Below, piece after piece: positions 8,047-16,834 of a stretch of 60,962 bases of DNA. The DNA is from a virus, in the IMG/VR virus record IMGVR_UViG_3300045922_000164, positions 1 through 60,962 of that record. The stretch is one strand, 5' to 3'. Position 1 is the stretch's first letter, and every line of letters starts with the position of its first letter. The notes beneath the pieces were generated by a model, which saw only the letters and a program-made list of their open reading frames with translations, had not been told where the DNA came from and ran no database searches. Position numbers and translations under genes: made by a program.

Positions 8047-9204
8047 TTAGTTCGGGTTCGCGGCAGCCGTATCGAGCGCGATGACACCGAAGTCGGCGTC
8101 AACGCCAGCGATCGTGAAGCGGGTCTTGCGGATGCCGAAGATCGAGGAGGTGCTGATGACAGCCATGTTCCCGTTGTCGCGGGACTCCTCGTGCCAGTCG
8201 AACCGCAGACCGGTCCCCGGCGACCCGAACGCGATCACGGCAGCCTGACGCCCCATGAAGAGGGCACGAGCCACGTTGACGGAGCCGGCGCCGCCGTCGG
8301 TGCGACGCAACACACCACGGTGCTTGTGCAGGATCACGTCGTTGTACATCCCGAGGCCGCCGCGGAAGATCGGGCTGTTCCGCCCTTCAGCACCGGCGGC
8401 CGCCTTCTGGATGTCCAGCCATTGGCCGGTCGACGTGTTCGCGCGCAGATCGAACTCCTGCCACGGGTGCATCACGATCACGTAGTGGTCGGCCCCCTCG
8501 ATCTTGATCGGCTCGATGGCGGGGATACCACTCGAACCTCCGCCCATCGTCGATGCGCGAGCGACCGCGCGATCGATCAGGGCGAGATCGAACTTGTGGT
8601 TCGCCGTCAGCGATCCGAACGATGTCGCTGGGACGCCGGACGCGGCACCGAACATCCAGTGATTCGAGTCGGGCGTGAAGAACGGGTTGTTCGCGAACCC
8701 GACGTAACCGTTCTGGAAGATGTAGTCGGTGTTGGCGAAGGTCGCCGCGCCCGAGGTGCCCGTGGTGCGGAAGCCGCCCGACAGGTACAGGAAGAACAGC
8801 TCGTCGAAGAGGCGAGCCCACCACTCACCCTGGCGAGCGCGAGCGATCCGACGCAGGTCGTGGATCGTCCGCTTGCGCGTCATCCGGCCGCCGGTGTTGA
8901 CGCCACCGCGAGCCTGATCGATGTACAGGGAGTCGGTGTAGAGCTTCAGATCCTCCTCTTTGCCTTCGAGGATGTTGTCACCCTCTACCGGCTGCATGCG
9001 AAGCTGCATGACCAGATCGTACGAGATCTGCTCACCAGCTTCACTTTCGAGGTGCGGAAGCATCTGGATGGGCGTCTGCGCCTCGACGCCAACGCCCATG
9101 AAGTTGCGGCTGAAGTAGGAAGTGCGTCCAACGTCGACAGCGAGGAATGCGCTGTAACGCTTGACGGCTTTCGGGTCGTTGAGACCAATGATCGTGCGTG
9201 CCAT
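8047..9204 (-). CDS. Major capsid protein, N4 gp56-type (385 aa)
   Basis: The segment LRMQPVEGDNILEGKEEDL followed by YTDSLYIDQARGGV, and later a Trp-rich helix (QGEWWARLFDELFFLYLSGG), match the N4-gp56/DUF4043 family of HK97-fold capsid proteins. Length is typical. The scaffold-like gene lies upstream, separated only by the CsrA-like gene. The ribosome site AGGAG precedes the ATG at good spacing, and a GC hairpin is present in the leader near 9228-9250. Confidence 0.85.
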   Translation of the reverse strand: MARTIIGLNDPKAVKRYSAFLAVDVGRTSYFSRNFMGVGVEAQTPIQMLPHLESEAGEQISYDLVMQLRMQPVEGDNILEGKEEDLKLYTDSLYIDQARGGVNTGGRMTRKRTIHDLRRIARARQGEWWARLFDELFFLYLSGGFRTTGTSGAATFANTDYIFQNGYVGFANNPFFTPDSNHWMFGAASGVPATSFGSLTANHKFDLALIDRAVARASTMGGGSSGIPAIEPIKIEGADHYVIVMHPWQEFDLRANTSTGQWLDIQKAAAGAEGRNSPIFRGGLGMYNDVILHKHRGVLRRTDGGAGSVNVARALFMGRQAAVIAFGSPGTGLRFDWHEESRDNGNMAVISTSSIFGIRKTRFTIAGVDADFGVIALDTAAANPN

Positions 9205-9257
9205 AGCGTTCTCCTAGGAGTTACACACGGCGCGCACTCTTGCGCGTGCCACCAAAG

Positions 9258-9449
9258 TCAAGACCGGAGCACGCCTTTCGCGGCCTCAGCCGCTCCAGAC
9301 GGAGGCTTCGGAGGCGGCACCACATTCACCGAAGGTGGTGCCACGATCCTCAACCTTGCCCTTCGTCCAGACTTCTCCTGTAAGGATACAGAAGTCTTGT
9401 CGATTTGCAAGGTCTGACCGACATCAAGGTCGACGTGGATGGTTTTCAC
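9258..9449 (-). CDS. CsrA-like RNA-binding protein (63 aa)
   Basis: The protein reads VKTIHVDLDVGQTLQIDKTS and then RARLRIVAPPSVNVV. CsrA proteins have the same order: start, VGETL.I, a strand, then RIG..AP..V.V. The match covers the core five-strand fold but not the usual RREE-type end, so it is divergent. The GTG at 9449 gives a CsrA-like N-terminus; a TTG at 9503 would lengthen it and overlap the scaffold gene. It lies between scaffold and capsid genes, and could bind the mRNA of capsid genes or host mRNAs. No strong ribosome site is seen. Confidence 0.5.
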   Translation of the reverse strand: MKTIHVDLDVGQTLQIDKTSVSLQEKSGRRARLRIVAPPSVNVVPPPKPPSGAAEAAKGVLRS

Positions 9450-9477
9450 AGAAAACGCGGCGCGGAAGCCCTCGACT

Positions 9478-10389
9478 TCAGTCGTGGGTAGTTGACCCCT
9501 CAAGGTACCTCTTCTGCTGCTCCGGCGTCATCCTTGCGATCGCCCGCTCCAACTCCAGCCCAGACAGCCCCTCCAGGAATGCGAACTCCGCGTCATCCGA
9601 CTCGGTGTCTGCGGCAGCGGGGGCGCGCGCCAGGTTCTTGACGTTCGCTTTGACCTCGCGGGCGCGGACGGCATTCCTGATCGATTCCGGGTCAGGCTGG
9701 GGAGCCTTCTGTTTCCGCTCGATCAGGCCGGCAATCTGCCGCACCTCGTCCATCGCCAGCTTGTGGCTCTCCGAAAGGAACCACTGGTACGACTTGTTGG
9801 AGTGCTCCGGCATCGCAGCGAGAGCCTTCATTTTCTGGTCCCAGATCCCCAGAAGGACCGGGTTGCTGTCGTAGTCGATGCCCTCGTTCTCGCGGACATT
9901 GCGCTTGAACTCCTCCAGCATCGCTGCCGCGCTCGCCGCCGCCAGACTGCGGTTGTAGGACTCGGTGAGAATCTGCCGGTCGTAGCGCCGGTCGAGCAGG
10001 GAGATCTTCTCGTTGATCTGGTCGAGCTGTTCGTCGTACTCGTCAGCCCCAATCTCACCTTCGCGATATCTCTGCCGGATGCGCTTGCGCTCTTCGAGGA
10101 GTGCGGAACGCTCGCTCTCGTAGTCCTCGATGCGGTCTTGATCTGGGGGAGAAAGCTGCGGGATGACAGGCATCTTTGCCTGGATTGCAGGCTCCTCCTC
10201 ATCTTTTTCTTCTGCCTTCTCTTCGGCCTTCTCTTCAGCCTTCGGCTCCTCCTTCTCCTCCGGCTCCTCATCCGGCTCATCTTCGCCGGCCACCTTCTTG
10301 AGGAGGTCAATCTCCTCGTCCTCGTCTTTCAGGGACTCGATCTCTTCCTTGCTCAGACCTTCGAGGTCTTTCTCGTTCATGTCACTCAT
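9478..10389 (-). CDS. Capsid scaffolding protein-like (303 aa)
   Basis: A very acidic N-terminus (runs of Glu, Asp, Lys at residues 18-65) is followed by long charged helices and coiled-coil segments (LLEERKRIRQRYREGEIGAD), with no catalytic motif. This composition and its position just before the major capsid gene are typical of scaffolding proteins. It overlaps the 62-aa gene upstream by four bases. Confidence 0.75.
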   Translation of the reverse strand: MSDMNEKDLEGLSKEEIESLKDEDEEIDLLKKVAGEDEPDEEPEEKEEPKAEEKAEEKAEEKDEEEPAIQAKMPVIPQLSPPDQDRIEDYESERSALLEERKRIRQRYREGEIGADEYDEQLDQINEKISLLDRRYDRQILTESYNRSLAAASAAAMLEEFKRNVRENEGIDYDSNPVLLGIWDQKMKALAAMPEHSNKSYQWFLSESHKLAMDEVRQIAGLIERKQKAPQPDPESIRNAVRAREVKANVKNLARAPAAADTESDDAEFAFLEGLSGLELERAIARMTPEQQKRYLEGSTTHD

Positions 10390-10574
10390 TGAGCCTCCTC
10401 TCCGACGACTTTCGCCAGATTCATCAGTTTGGATTTCGCGTACTCTTGGGCTGCCTTCAGACGCTTCGGATCCTTCTTGATCTGCTCAGCAGTCATCAGG
10501 GTGTCGCAGTCCATTGCGGCCTGCCAGTCGTACTTCATTGACTTCTCTGAGTCGTTCCTTGTCAGTCTTGCCAT
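10386..10574 (-). CDS. Small helical protein next to TnpB (62 aa)
   Basis: Starts MARLTRNDSEKSMKYDWQAA and is largely helical. The ribosome site AGGA lies six bases before the ATG at 10574. The TnpB element ends 14-20 bases upstream, so the insertion appears to leave this gene and its ribosome site whole. Function unknown. Confidence 0.65.
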   Translation of the reverse strand: MARLTRNDSEKSMKYDWQAAMDCDTLMTAEQIKKDPKRLKAAQEYAKSKLMNLAKVVGEEAQ

Positions 10575-10587
10575 GCTGTTCCTGCTA

Positions 10588-11928
10588 TCAAAAACGTGCG
10601 CAATCATGCGCACCGTTCTCTTCCTGCCCCGACGCGTCCTGCTGACCGCATTCGTATCTGACAGGCGTGACTTTCCCGACTACGATGGGAACCATTCCCA
10701 CCGCAGTGCCGCCGTTGCCGGACGGGCTCGCCACGGGTAGGGCAGTTGCGGTTGCCAGCCGTTTGAGATTGAGCGCTGCATTCACGTCCCTGTCGTGGTG
10801 TGCCCCACATTGCAGACACGTCCAGCTCCGATCCTTGAGCGCGAGCGCCTCGTTCTTCCAGCCGCAGACTGAACAGAGGCGGCTACTTGGGTACCAGCGA
10901 TCGGCAATGATCAGCCGGGTGCCGTAGCGTTTCGCCTTGCATTCGATCTGCCTGCGAAATATACCAAAGCCCACGTCGCTGATGGCACGGGCCAGTCTGT
11001 CGTTGGCCAGCATGCCCTTGACGCGCAAGTCCTCGATCACCACCGCTTGGTTTTCACGGCAAAGACGGGTCGTGAGCTTGTGGGTGAAATCCGCTCTGAC
11101 ATTGGCAATACGGGCGTGCAGCCTTGCCAATGCCGCAGAGGACTTCCTGCGGTTGTTGGAGACTGGAAGGCGGGTGCCTTTGGGTAGCCTGGCTTGCGGC
11201 GCGAATCCAGCGGCAGCCTTGGCGGCTTCGATCTTGCGACTTACGCGCCGGCTACGGATTCTCAACCGGCGCAACGCCGCTTTGAGCGGCGCGGGCGCTT
11301 CGATGCCTTCGCCGCTCGAAATGGTCGCTGCTGCTTTGACGCCAAGATCGACGCCGACGACGCCGTTTCCGGTGCGAGGGCGATGGAAGACGCGATCTGG
11401 AACTTCAACCTGAATCGCTACAAACCAACGGTCCGCAGTGCGTGATACCGTTGCACCGAGAATCTTGCCATCGAAGCGCAGCGCTTCGGTCATGGCGACT
11501 TCACCCACCTTGGGCAGACGAATCGTTTTGCCGTTGGCCCGAAACCTGTCGTTGGAAACGTAGAATCTGTCACGACAGCGGCCCTTCTTCTTAAATTGCG
11601 GCTCATGCGCAGGTTTCCCCGCCTTGATGTCAGCGAAGAAACGATTCCATGCCTTTTCAAGATTCGCAAAGGGCTGTGCGTGGGCGTCCCGATGGATGGT
11701 CTTGAGCCACGGCTGCCCGTTTGCATCCAGCCATTCAGGATCGCGGTACTTGATGGCGTTGAACTGCTTTTTGAGCGCCATCGCGTGGGGCTTTCGCCCG
11801 GCCGCGTACTGCCGCTTCCATTCCGCAAGCGCCCAGTTCCACACCCGCCGCGCGGTGCCGCAGGCGCGGCCGAGATACTCGGCCTGTTCTGGGGTTGGGC
11901 AGAGGGCAATCTTGTGGGTCAGTTGCAT
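10588..11928 (-). CDS. tnpB: TnpB RNA-guided nuclease of IS200/IS605 type
   Basis: The RuvC-type catalytic sites all look intact: GVVGVDLGVKAAATI (Asp), VVIEDLRVKGML (Glu) and HHDRDVNAALNL (Asp), with the CxxC...CxxC zinc finger (SVCG and LQCG) between the last two. The N-terminal ATPEQ-type region and the rest are full length (about 446 aa). I chose the second ATG (MQLTHKIALCPTPEQ); four codons earlier is another. No TnpA is near, so it is a solo tnpB. The guide RNA of such proteins normally overlaps the 3' end of the gene; here a hairpin (GTGCGC/GCGCAC, 10597-10616) is at that end. Confidence 0.9.
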   Translation of the reverse strand: MQLTHKIALCPTPEQAEYLGRACGTARRVWNWALAEWKRQYAAGRKPHAMALKKQFNAIKYRDPEWLDANGQPWLKTIHRDAHAQPFANLEKAWNRFFADIKAGKPAHEPQFKKKGRCRDRFYVSNDRFRANGKTIRLPKVGEVAMTEALRFDGKILGATVSRTADRWFVAIQVEVPDRVFHRPRTGNGVVGVDLGVKAAATISSGEGIEAPAPLKAALRRLRIRSRRVSRKIEAAKAAAGFAPQARLPKGTRLPVSNNRRKSSAALARLHARIANVRADFTHKLTTRLCRENQAVVIEDLRVKGMLANDRLARAISDVGFGIFRRQIECKAKRYGTRLIIADRWYPSSRLCSVCGWKNEALALKDRSWTCLQCGAHHDRDVNAALNLKRLATATALPVASPSGNGGTAVGMVPIVVGKVTPVRYECGQQDASGQEENGAHDCARF

Positions 11929-11945
11929 GGTTTTATGCAAGCTGG
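10590..11945 (-). mobile_element. Solo-tnpB insertion, IS1341-like
   Basis: The element lies exactly between the stop of the Ser-rich repeat gene and the start of the 62-aa gene. Its left end carries an inverted repeat TTGCAT/ATGCAA (11923-11940) around the start codon. The right end carries the GTGCGC/GCGCAC hairpin. Both are the kind of subterminal palindromes seen in IS200/IS605 elements. Exact ends are not fixed by target duplication, as this family makes none. Confidence 0.55.
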
Positions 11946-11947
11946 CT

Positions 11948-13132
11948 TCAGTCCATTGCGAGGGCGACGATTGTCGCGAGATCGTACTCCGAAATCCCGT
12001 ATTCGGCGAGGAAGCCGTCCACGTATTCGGCCCCTACCTTGTCCCGGATTCCAACAGACTCGGAGATCCGGGCGTGGTAAACGTTCCCGGTCGGTTGTGC
12101 CTTGGGTTGGGCGGCAGGCGGAAGCGTGATGACGACGGGCTTCCTCTCAGCCTGTTTCCTCTCAGCCGGCTTCACTTCAGCCGGCTTCCTCCTCTTCCTG
12201 GATTCCAGAAGCTCGTAGAGCTGCCGGACGTACTTCTCTGTGACCTTCCCTCCGTAGTATCTCGACTCGGACGGGTAGGAGGAGAGATCGAGGATCCCGG
12301 AGGACTCGGCGACCGAGACGTTGGCGATCAGTTGCGCGCCAACGAGGTCGGCGACCGATGCGGCCTCGGAGACAGCCCTATCGTTGTCACTGACGTAGGT
12401 CGCGTCCTGGGAGTCCGATGCGGACGCCGACTCCTGAATGACCGCACCGGATGCTAATGCCGCATTCTGGGTATCCAAAACGGATGATGACTCCTGGACC
12501 GACGCCCCTACTGTTGCTGAGGCTGCCGCCGAATCTTGCGGTGCAGAAGTCTCGGCAACGGAAGCCTGAAATACCGCTGTCGCCGACTGACTGTCAGAGA
12601 TCGAAGCCTGCTCGGATACTGAGTCCTGTAGCCCACTTGGAGCGTCCGTGCTCTCTGAGATGGATGCGGTCTCGGAGACGGAAGCCTCCGTGACCAAGCT
12701 CGAAGACTGCTGGTCTGCTGAGGAAACAGATTCCGCAACCGAGGAGGACGTTGTCGCTTGCGCGCTCTGGGCGTCAGCGACCGATGCGGACTCGGATACG
12801 GAACCGGAGGCCGCCTGAGCGGAATCCTGAGCCTCCGAGACGGAAACCTGCTCCGATACCGACGCCTGAAGGACGGAGGCGGCCGTCTGGCTGTCGGAGG
12901 GAGAAACCTGCTCGGATACCGCCGACTGGAAGACTGCGGACGAAGACTGTGAGTCCGCTACCGCAGCAGCCTCAGCGATCGACGCGTTCGCGAGAAGCTG
13001 CGCCGAAAGCGATTCGAGCGCGCTCGCGCTCTCCTGAACGACTCCGGAGAGGGCGGAAACGCGCCCGAATGGGGCAACCCGCCTCCTCTTCGGACGCGGG
13101 AATAGAGGCGGCGGCCGCCTAAACAGCGGCAT
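11948..13132 (-). CDS. Ser-rich protein with 20-residue tandem repeats
   Basis: A basic, Pro/Arg-rich N-terminus (LFRRPPPLFPRPKRRR) is followed from about residue 70 to 290 by ten or so units of exactly 20 residues, with consensus SVSEs(a/v)SvsDsQ and eight variable residues. The C-terminus is Lys/Arg/Glu-rich and ends with a short globular part. Such repeats suggest a fibrous or decorated head or tail appendage. No family recognised. It lies in the accessory virion block between portal and scaffold. Confidence 0.7.
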   Translation of the reverse strand: MPLFRRPPPLFPRPKRRRVAPFGRVSALSGVVQESASALESLSAQLLANASIAEAAAVADSQSSSAVFQSAVSEQVSPSDSQTAASVLQASVSEQVSVSEAQDSAQAASGSVSESASVADAQSAQATTSSSVAESVSSADQQSSSLVTEASVSETASISESTDAPSGLQDSVSEQASISDSQSATAVFQASVAETSAPQDSAAASATVGASVQESSSVLDTQNAALASGAVIQESASASDSQDATYVSDNDRAVSEAASVADLVGAQLIANVSVAESSGILDLSSYPSESRYYGGKVTEKYVRQLYELLESRKRRKPAEVKPAERKQAERKPVVITLPPAAQPKAQPTGNVYHARISESVGIRDKVGAEYVDGFLAEYGISEYDLATIVALAMD

Positions 13133-13135
13133 CGA

Positions 13136-13612
13136 TCACTCGCGTTCGAGGACCCAAAGTGTGCCGCTCAGCAGCAGTGCGTCCGCCGGGGCCTCTACAA
13201 GCTCTACGGTCGCTCTGCGCCCTGCGGGCAGCACGATTTGCTGAAGGTCAGAAAACACCTTGTCGAACCCAGCCCTTGGGTTGAACGCACCGGTCCAGTG
13301 GACGACGATGGTGCCGCCGCTGGCTTGGGTCGTGTCGTTGACGCGAGCAGTGAAGCTCGCTGCGCCCCCACCTCCAGTAGTGTTGACTGGGGTGGCGGAC
13401 CCTCCACCACTACCTGCTGTCGTCTGGCCGCTGCGGATTCTCAGCCGCAAAAGTTCTTCCTGAGCGTCGCCAGCGTCAGCCGTGCCGCCTCCGACACCGA
13501 GTTCAAAGCCAAGCAGAACGATTGCAGTGTTACTGGGTGCGACGACAGCGAAAAGGTCCTGCGCGGCCGAGACAGATACGCCATCGAAGCTGACTGTGTA
13601 GATGCCTGCCAT
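13136..13612 (-). CDS. Hypothetical virion-type protein (158 aa)
   Basis: Mostly beta and Gly/Ala/Thr-rich (MAGIYTVSFDGVSVSAAQDL), with a Gly-rich loop near residues 68-80. Proteins of this type are found among phage structural genes, but I cannot name a function. It is packed between the Ser-rich repeat gene and a 661-aa gene with short gaps. A ribosome site GGAGAG precedes the start. Confidence 0.65.
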   Translation of the reverse strand: MAGIYTVSFDGVSVSAAQDLFAVVAPSNTAIVLLGFELGVGGGTADAGDAQEELLRLRIRSGQTTAGSGGGSATPVNTTGGGGAASFTARVNDTTQASGGTIVVHWTGAFNPRAGFDKVFSDLQQIVLPAGRRATVELVEAPADALLLSGTLWVLERE

Positions 13613-13621
13613 GACTCTCTC

Positions 13622-15607
13622 CTAAAAGTGCGAAAGCACGCCCATTGTAGGTTTCCTTCGGCGCGGGAATAGTGATCTGGGCGTTGGTGCGCCGAGCGTC
13701 AGTCTCGGCTGCTGCGTATAGCTGTCCAACGGGTTCGCGCCAGCGTAAACACGGAAGTCCCAGTAATCACCGTTGGCCGCCGGAGACTGTGTTTTCAGTG
13801 CCCACTCGACCTCCGTGTTCTGATCGGCCCCAAGGTCGAGCGAATCAGAGCCATTCTCGTCATCCCACCGGCGCCCGGTCAGAAACGTGCCGGTGCCGCC
13901 CGTCAAGCGTTGCGTCGTAGCCTCCCCGCCCGACGCAATGTTGGCGCTCGGAGCGACGTACAACTGGTTGACGACCTCCGGCACGCGCGAACGCATGACG
14001 AGGAACGCTGTCGGGCCTGAACCTGACGCGCTGATCGTGTAGGAATAGGTTGGCGCAACCGTGCCGCTGCCGCTACTGACAGGCACCGTATCGACGATGT
14101 GTCGGTGGTCGTTGCCGTTCGTGACCGCTGTGCTTGCTCGGTTCGTTAGCGTGCCGAACGTGATACCGCTTGCGGTGATGGACTTGTTGCTTTGCGTTCC
14201 TGAGTCGATGTTTTGCGCCACCGCGATCAGAACCAGCCTGTTGCTATCGAGCGTCACAGATGTTGTTGCTGTCGCGCTGTAGCTCGTATCGTTTGAGGTG
14301 TCCGCGCCGGTAGCAAGTTCCACGTCAAGCTCAGCACCAGCCGCAACCTCGATGCGGTGAATGGTGGCGCGCAGCGTGTTGTTGGTGTCCCCGGACAGGC
14401 TGACGGTGACGGTGCCGGTTTCCGATCCTGTCGTCACGTCCTTGATGAAGATGTCCACGCGCCGGGTGCCGGTATCGACACCCCAGGTGCCTGTTCCGCC
14501 CTCCAGTCCGCCGATGCGCGTCCACCCTGACGGCATGGTCGGCACGGTGTTGGCGGTGCTGCTGCGGCCGGTGACGACACAGATCAGCTTGGACGTACTC
14601 GCACTGATTCCTGACGGGTATGAAGGCGTGCAGCTTGTCGTACCGCTCGATCCGGTGCCGACGGCACCATAGGTCGGCTGCGACAGTTGCTCTGGCACAT
14701 TGGCTCCAACCGGCACAGCCACGTAACCGCCCGCACCGTTCTTCTGCGCACGCAGAGTCGGAGCGAACGATGCCGGATCACCGGAGGCTTGCAGCAGAAA
14801 GCGCAGCAGCACGGTGTCGCCGAGCGCTGCGTTGATGTTGGTGTTCTGCGCGGCCAGCCAGCCGTGCGTGGATTCAGAGCCGTCGTCTACGCCGAAGCGG
14901 AAGGCAGCCTGATTGACGGTCGCACTGGGTCCGCTGCTGAACGTGAAGACAAGCAGCGCAGCAGCCAAACCGTTGTTGCTAGTTATTCCAGCCGTGAAGC
15001 TCGCCGTGGTCGTCTTTGTCCCGGCGGCAGTCTCCTTCAGATGGCCTACCGCATGGCCGCGCCCATTTGCGCCAGCTTGCAACGTAGCATTGAGCGTGAG
15101 ATTGCTGTTCGCCCACGACCACGTAAAGTTGTCATCTTGGCCGCCCTGTTTCCAACCGACACACCCAATGAGTAGCTGGTCGCCAGCAGGAATGCTGCTT
15201 GTTGTTCCAGAGCTGATCGATGTGGCGTCGGCTGTGGCGCCGTTGTCGTTGCTGACTGCTGCCTCGAACGTCCATGTGCCTGATGCGTCGGCAGCGAACT
15301 CGGAGATCAGCAAAGCCTTCGTGTTGGACGTGCCGTCATCGACCTGTACGTTGGTCGGCTCGTTCGCGCCCGCGATCTTCGTCCAGACGACGAAGGTGCG
15401 ACGATAAGTAGTGTCTCCCTGGAGAATCGTGCGCGCTACACGCTGCGTCCAGCCGCTGCCGCTGATCGTGAAGTTCGCTGCGCTACCACCACTGCGGTCC
15501 GATGCCTGCGCGACAAGCAGGTTGCCCTCGATAGGCGTCGAGGCAAAGGTCGCACTTGCAGGATCACCCTGGTTGCTCGCTGACTGGACGTGGGAAAAGT
15601 TCGCCAT
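13622..15607 (-). CDS. Large beta-rich virion-type protein (661 aa)
   Basis: Begins MANFSHVQSASNQGDPASAT and contains two related halves of Ser/Thr/Gly-rich beta sequence, each with the pattern TPIEGNLLVAQASD or YPSGISASTSKLICVV and 'GWTQR/GWTRIGG', suggesting a duplicated domain at about residues 1-230 and 310-540. The C-terminus is a further beta domain. Adhesin-like or head appendage proteins look like this. No catalytic motif is seen. Confidence 0.7.
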   Translation of the reverse strand: MANFSHVQSASNQGDPASATFASTPIEGNLLVAQASDRSGGSAANFTISGSGWTQRVARTILQGDTTYRRTFVVWTKIAGANEPTNVQVDDGTSNTKALLISEFAADASGTWTFEAAVSNDNGATADATSISSGTTSSIPAGDQLLIGCVGWKQGGQDDNFTWSWANSNLTLNATLQAGANGRGHAVGHLKETAAGTKTTTASFTAGITSNNGLAAALLVFTFSSGPSATVNQAAFRFGVDDGSESTHGWLAAQNTNINAALGDTVLLRFLLQASGDPASFAPTLRAQKNGAGGYVAVPVGANVPEQLSQPTYGAVGTGSSGTTSCTPSYPSGISASTSKLICVVTGRSSTANTVPTMPSGWTRIGGLEGGTGTWGVDTGTRRVDIFIKDVTTGSETGTVTVSLSGDTNNTLRATIHRIEVAAGAELDVELATGADTSNDTSYSATATTSVTLDSNRLVLIAVAQNIDSGTQSNKSITASGITFGTLTNRASTAVTNGNDHRHIVDTVPVSSGSGTVAPTYSYTISASGSGPTAFLVMRSRVPEVVNQLYVAPSANIASGGEATTQRLTGGTGTFLTGRRWDDENGSDSLDLGADQNTEVEWALKTQSPAANGDYWDFRVYAGANPLDSYTQQPRLTLGAPTPRSLFPRRRKPTMGVLSHF

Positions 15608-16420
15608 CTACAACTGCTCGCCCAGTGTTGCCTTGTTCGAGTTGAACCAGGTCGCAGTCTTTCCGGTGACGGAATCAGTGAGATCATCAACGCTGGTGAA
15701 GCCCGGCTTGAACCACCATCGAGCAGCCTGACCAGCGGACGTGACGATCTGATTCATGTTGGCCGCTTCGGACTGAATGTCTGTAAGCGATAGTTCAGCG
15801 TTGAAAATTTTCACCTGGCCAAGTGAGCCGCTGAGACGTTCGCTGCTGATGTTCCACGGTGCATCACCGAATACAAGTGCAGGTGTGCGAGATGATCCAC
15901 CATTCGGCGCGAACTGGTCGGCGCTGCCGTTGGGGCACTGATAAGTGATGACCCTGTTTGTGCTGACGGTCAGATTCCAGTAGAACGTGATGTGCGCAGC
16001 ATTGGTTGGCACACGCTTGGCCACACAGGCTTGCGTGTACCACTGTCCTTTCGTGACTACGGTCGAATTGCCGTTGTCGTCCGTGATGTCATCCTGTCCA
16101 TCGGTTGAAATCTCCCAATTGTGCGTAGTGCCACTTTCTCCACCAGGCGGATAGGGGTGGCAACCGTAATACGTTGTGTCGGCAGAAAATGCGTTGTCGT
16201 TCCAAGCGTGAAAGAAAGTCGTGTAATAGCCAGTTTGCTGAACCGGCTTGTAGCGCCAGATAATCGTCGCTGGTGTAGCCGGCACTAAGTTCGACCCGGT
16301 GAACTGAAATGCAACGATAGTGCTTTGAGGATTCTGTCCGTTGCTCGGGAATACAAGCGCATTCCCTGCGGTGCCTCCAGACGTGCGCACCTTCGCGCTG
16401 CTGACAGCGCCACGCCGCAC
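15608..16420 (-). CDS. LamG/concanavalin-like domain protein (270 aa)
   Basis: The pattern IVAFQFTGSNLVPATPATII with later WNLTVSTNRVITY and VKIFNAELSLTDIQSEAANM is typical of LamG-type lectin folds, which bind sugars. I took the GTG at 16420, directly after the stop of the upstream 60-aa gene; a longer frame up to 16543 would overlap that gene. Its C-terminal stop is one base before the 661-aa gene start. A surface-exposed, glycan-binding virion protein is inferred. Confidence 0.6.
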   Translation of the reverse strand: MRRGAVSSAKVRTSGGTAGNALVFPSNGQNPQSTIVAFQFTGSNLVPATPATIIWRYKPVQQTGYYTTFFHAWNDNAFSADTTYYGCHPYPPGGESGTTHNWEISTDGQDDITDDNGNSTVVTKGQWYTQACVAKRVPTNAAHITFYWNLTVSTNRVITYQCPNGSADQFAPNGGSSRTPALVFGDAPWNISSERLSGSLGQVKIFNAELSLTDIQSEAANMNQIVTSAGQAARWWFKPGFTSVDDLTDSVTGKTATWFNSNKATLGEQL

Positions 16421-16422
16421 GA

Positions 16423-16599
16423 TTACTGTGCTGCGTCGGTAGTCTGCGCGCTTAACCACGCCTCCACCTCGTCCATGAGTTGGCCGAACCGAATGGTGTA
16501 CAGGTAGTATTCCCCGACGGGAGCTTTGGCGCGCGCCCTCCACGCATCGAGCACGCGCTTGAGCACGTCGAGCGGATCGTCACCCGGATCGAGCAGCAT
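16423..16599 (-). CDS. Small helical protein (58 aa)
   Basis: Starts MLLDPGDDPLDVLKRVLDAW and is helical with a Trp/Tyr-rich middle. It overlaps the end of the upstream 84-aa gene and ends two bases before the LamG gene. A TTG two codons earlier is an alternative start. The ordered chain of overlaps supports coding. No function assigned. Confidence 0.55.
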   Translation of the reverse strand: MLLDPGDDPLDVLKRVLDAWRARAKAPVGEYYLYTIRFGQLMDEVEAWLSAQTTDAAQ

Positions 16600-16834
16600 G
16601 TTCAAGCATCGCCATCAATCTCGCGTTCTTCTCGACAGCGTCTGCCAGAGCGCGATCACGATCCTGCGCGTACCGGACAAGCTCCTCGATGATCTGAGCA
16701 AGCCTCAGTGTCGCTCTTCGCTCGTAGATGTTCTTCCTCTGGCCAGCACTCCGGCGGATCGATTGCGCCTCAGCGAGCGCAGTCTCGATCAGGCTACGCA
16801 CGCTCAGTTGCGCTTCGTGCAGATCGCCATCCAT
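16580..16834 (-). CDS. Small helical protein (84 aa)
   Basis: Starts MDGDLHEAQLSVRSLIETAL and is nearly all helix with Arg, Ala and Glu, so a coiled coil is likely. It overlaps the secreted-protein gene by 31 bases and the next small gene by 20 bases. Family not recognised. Confidence 0.6.
   Translation of the reverse strand: MDGDLHEAQLSVRSLIETALAEAQSIRRSAGQRKNIYERRATLRLAQIIEELVRYAQDRDRALADAVEKNARLMAMLEHAARSG

Noticed and set aside
10588-11940. Nuclease-dead TnpB-derived repressor
   Set aside because: All three RuvC acidic positions are present.
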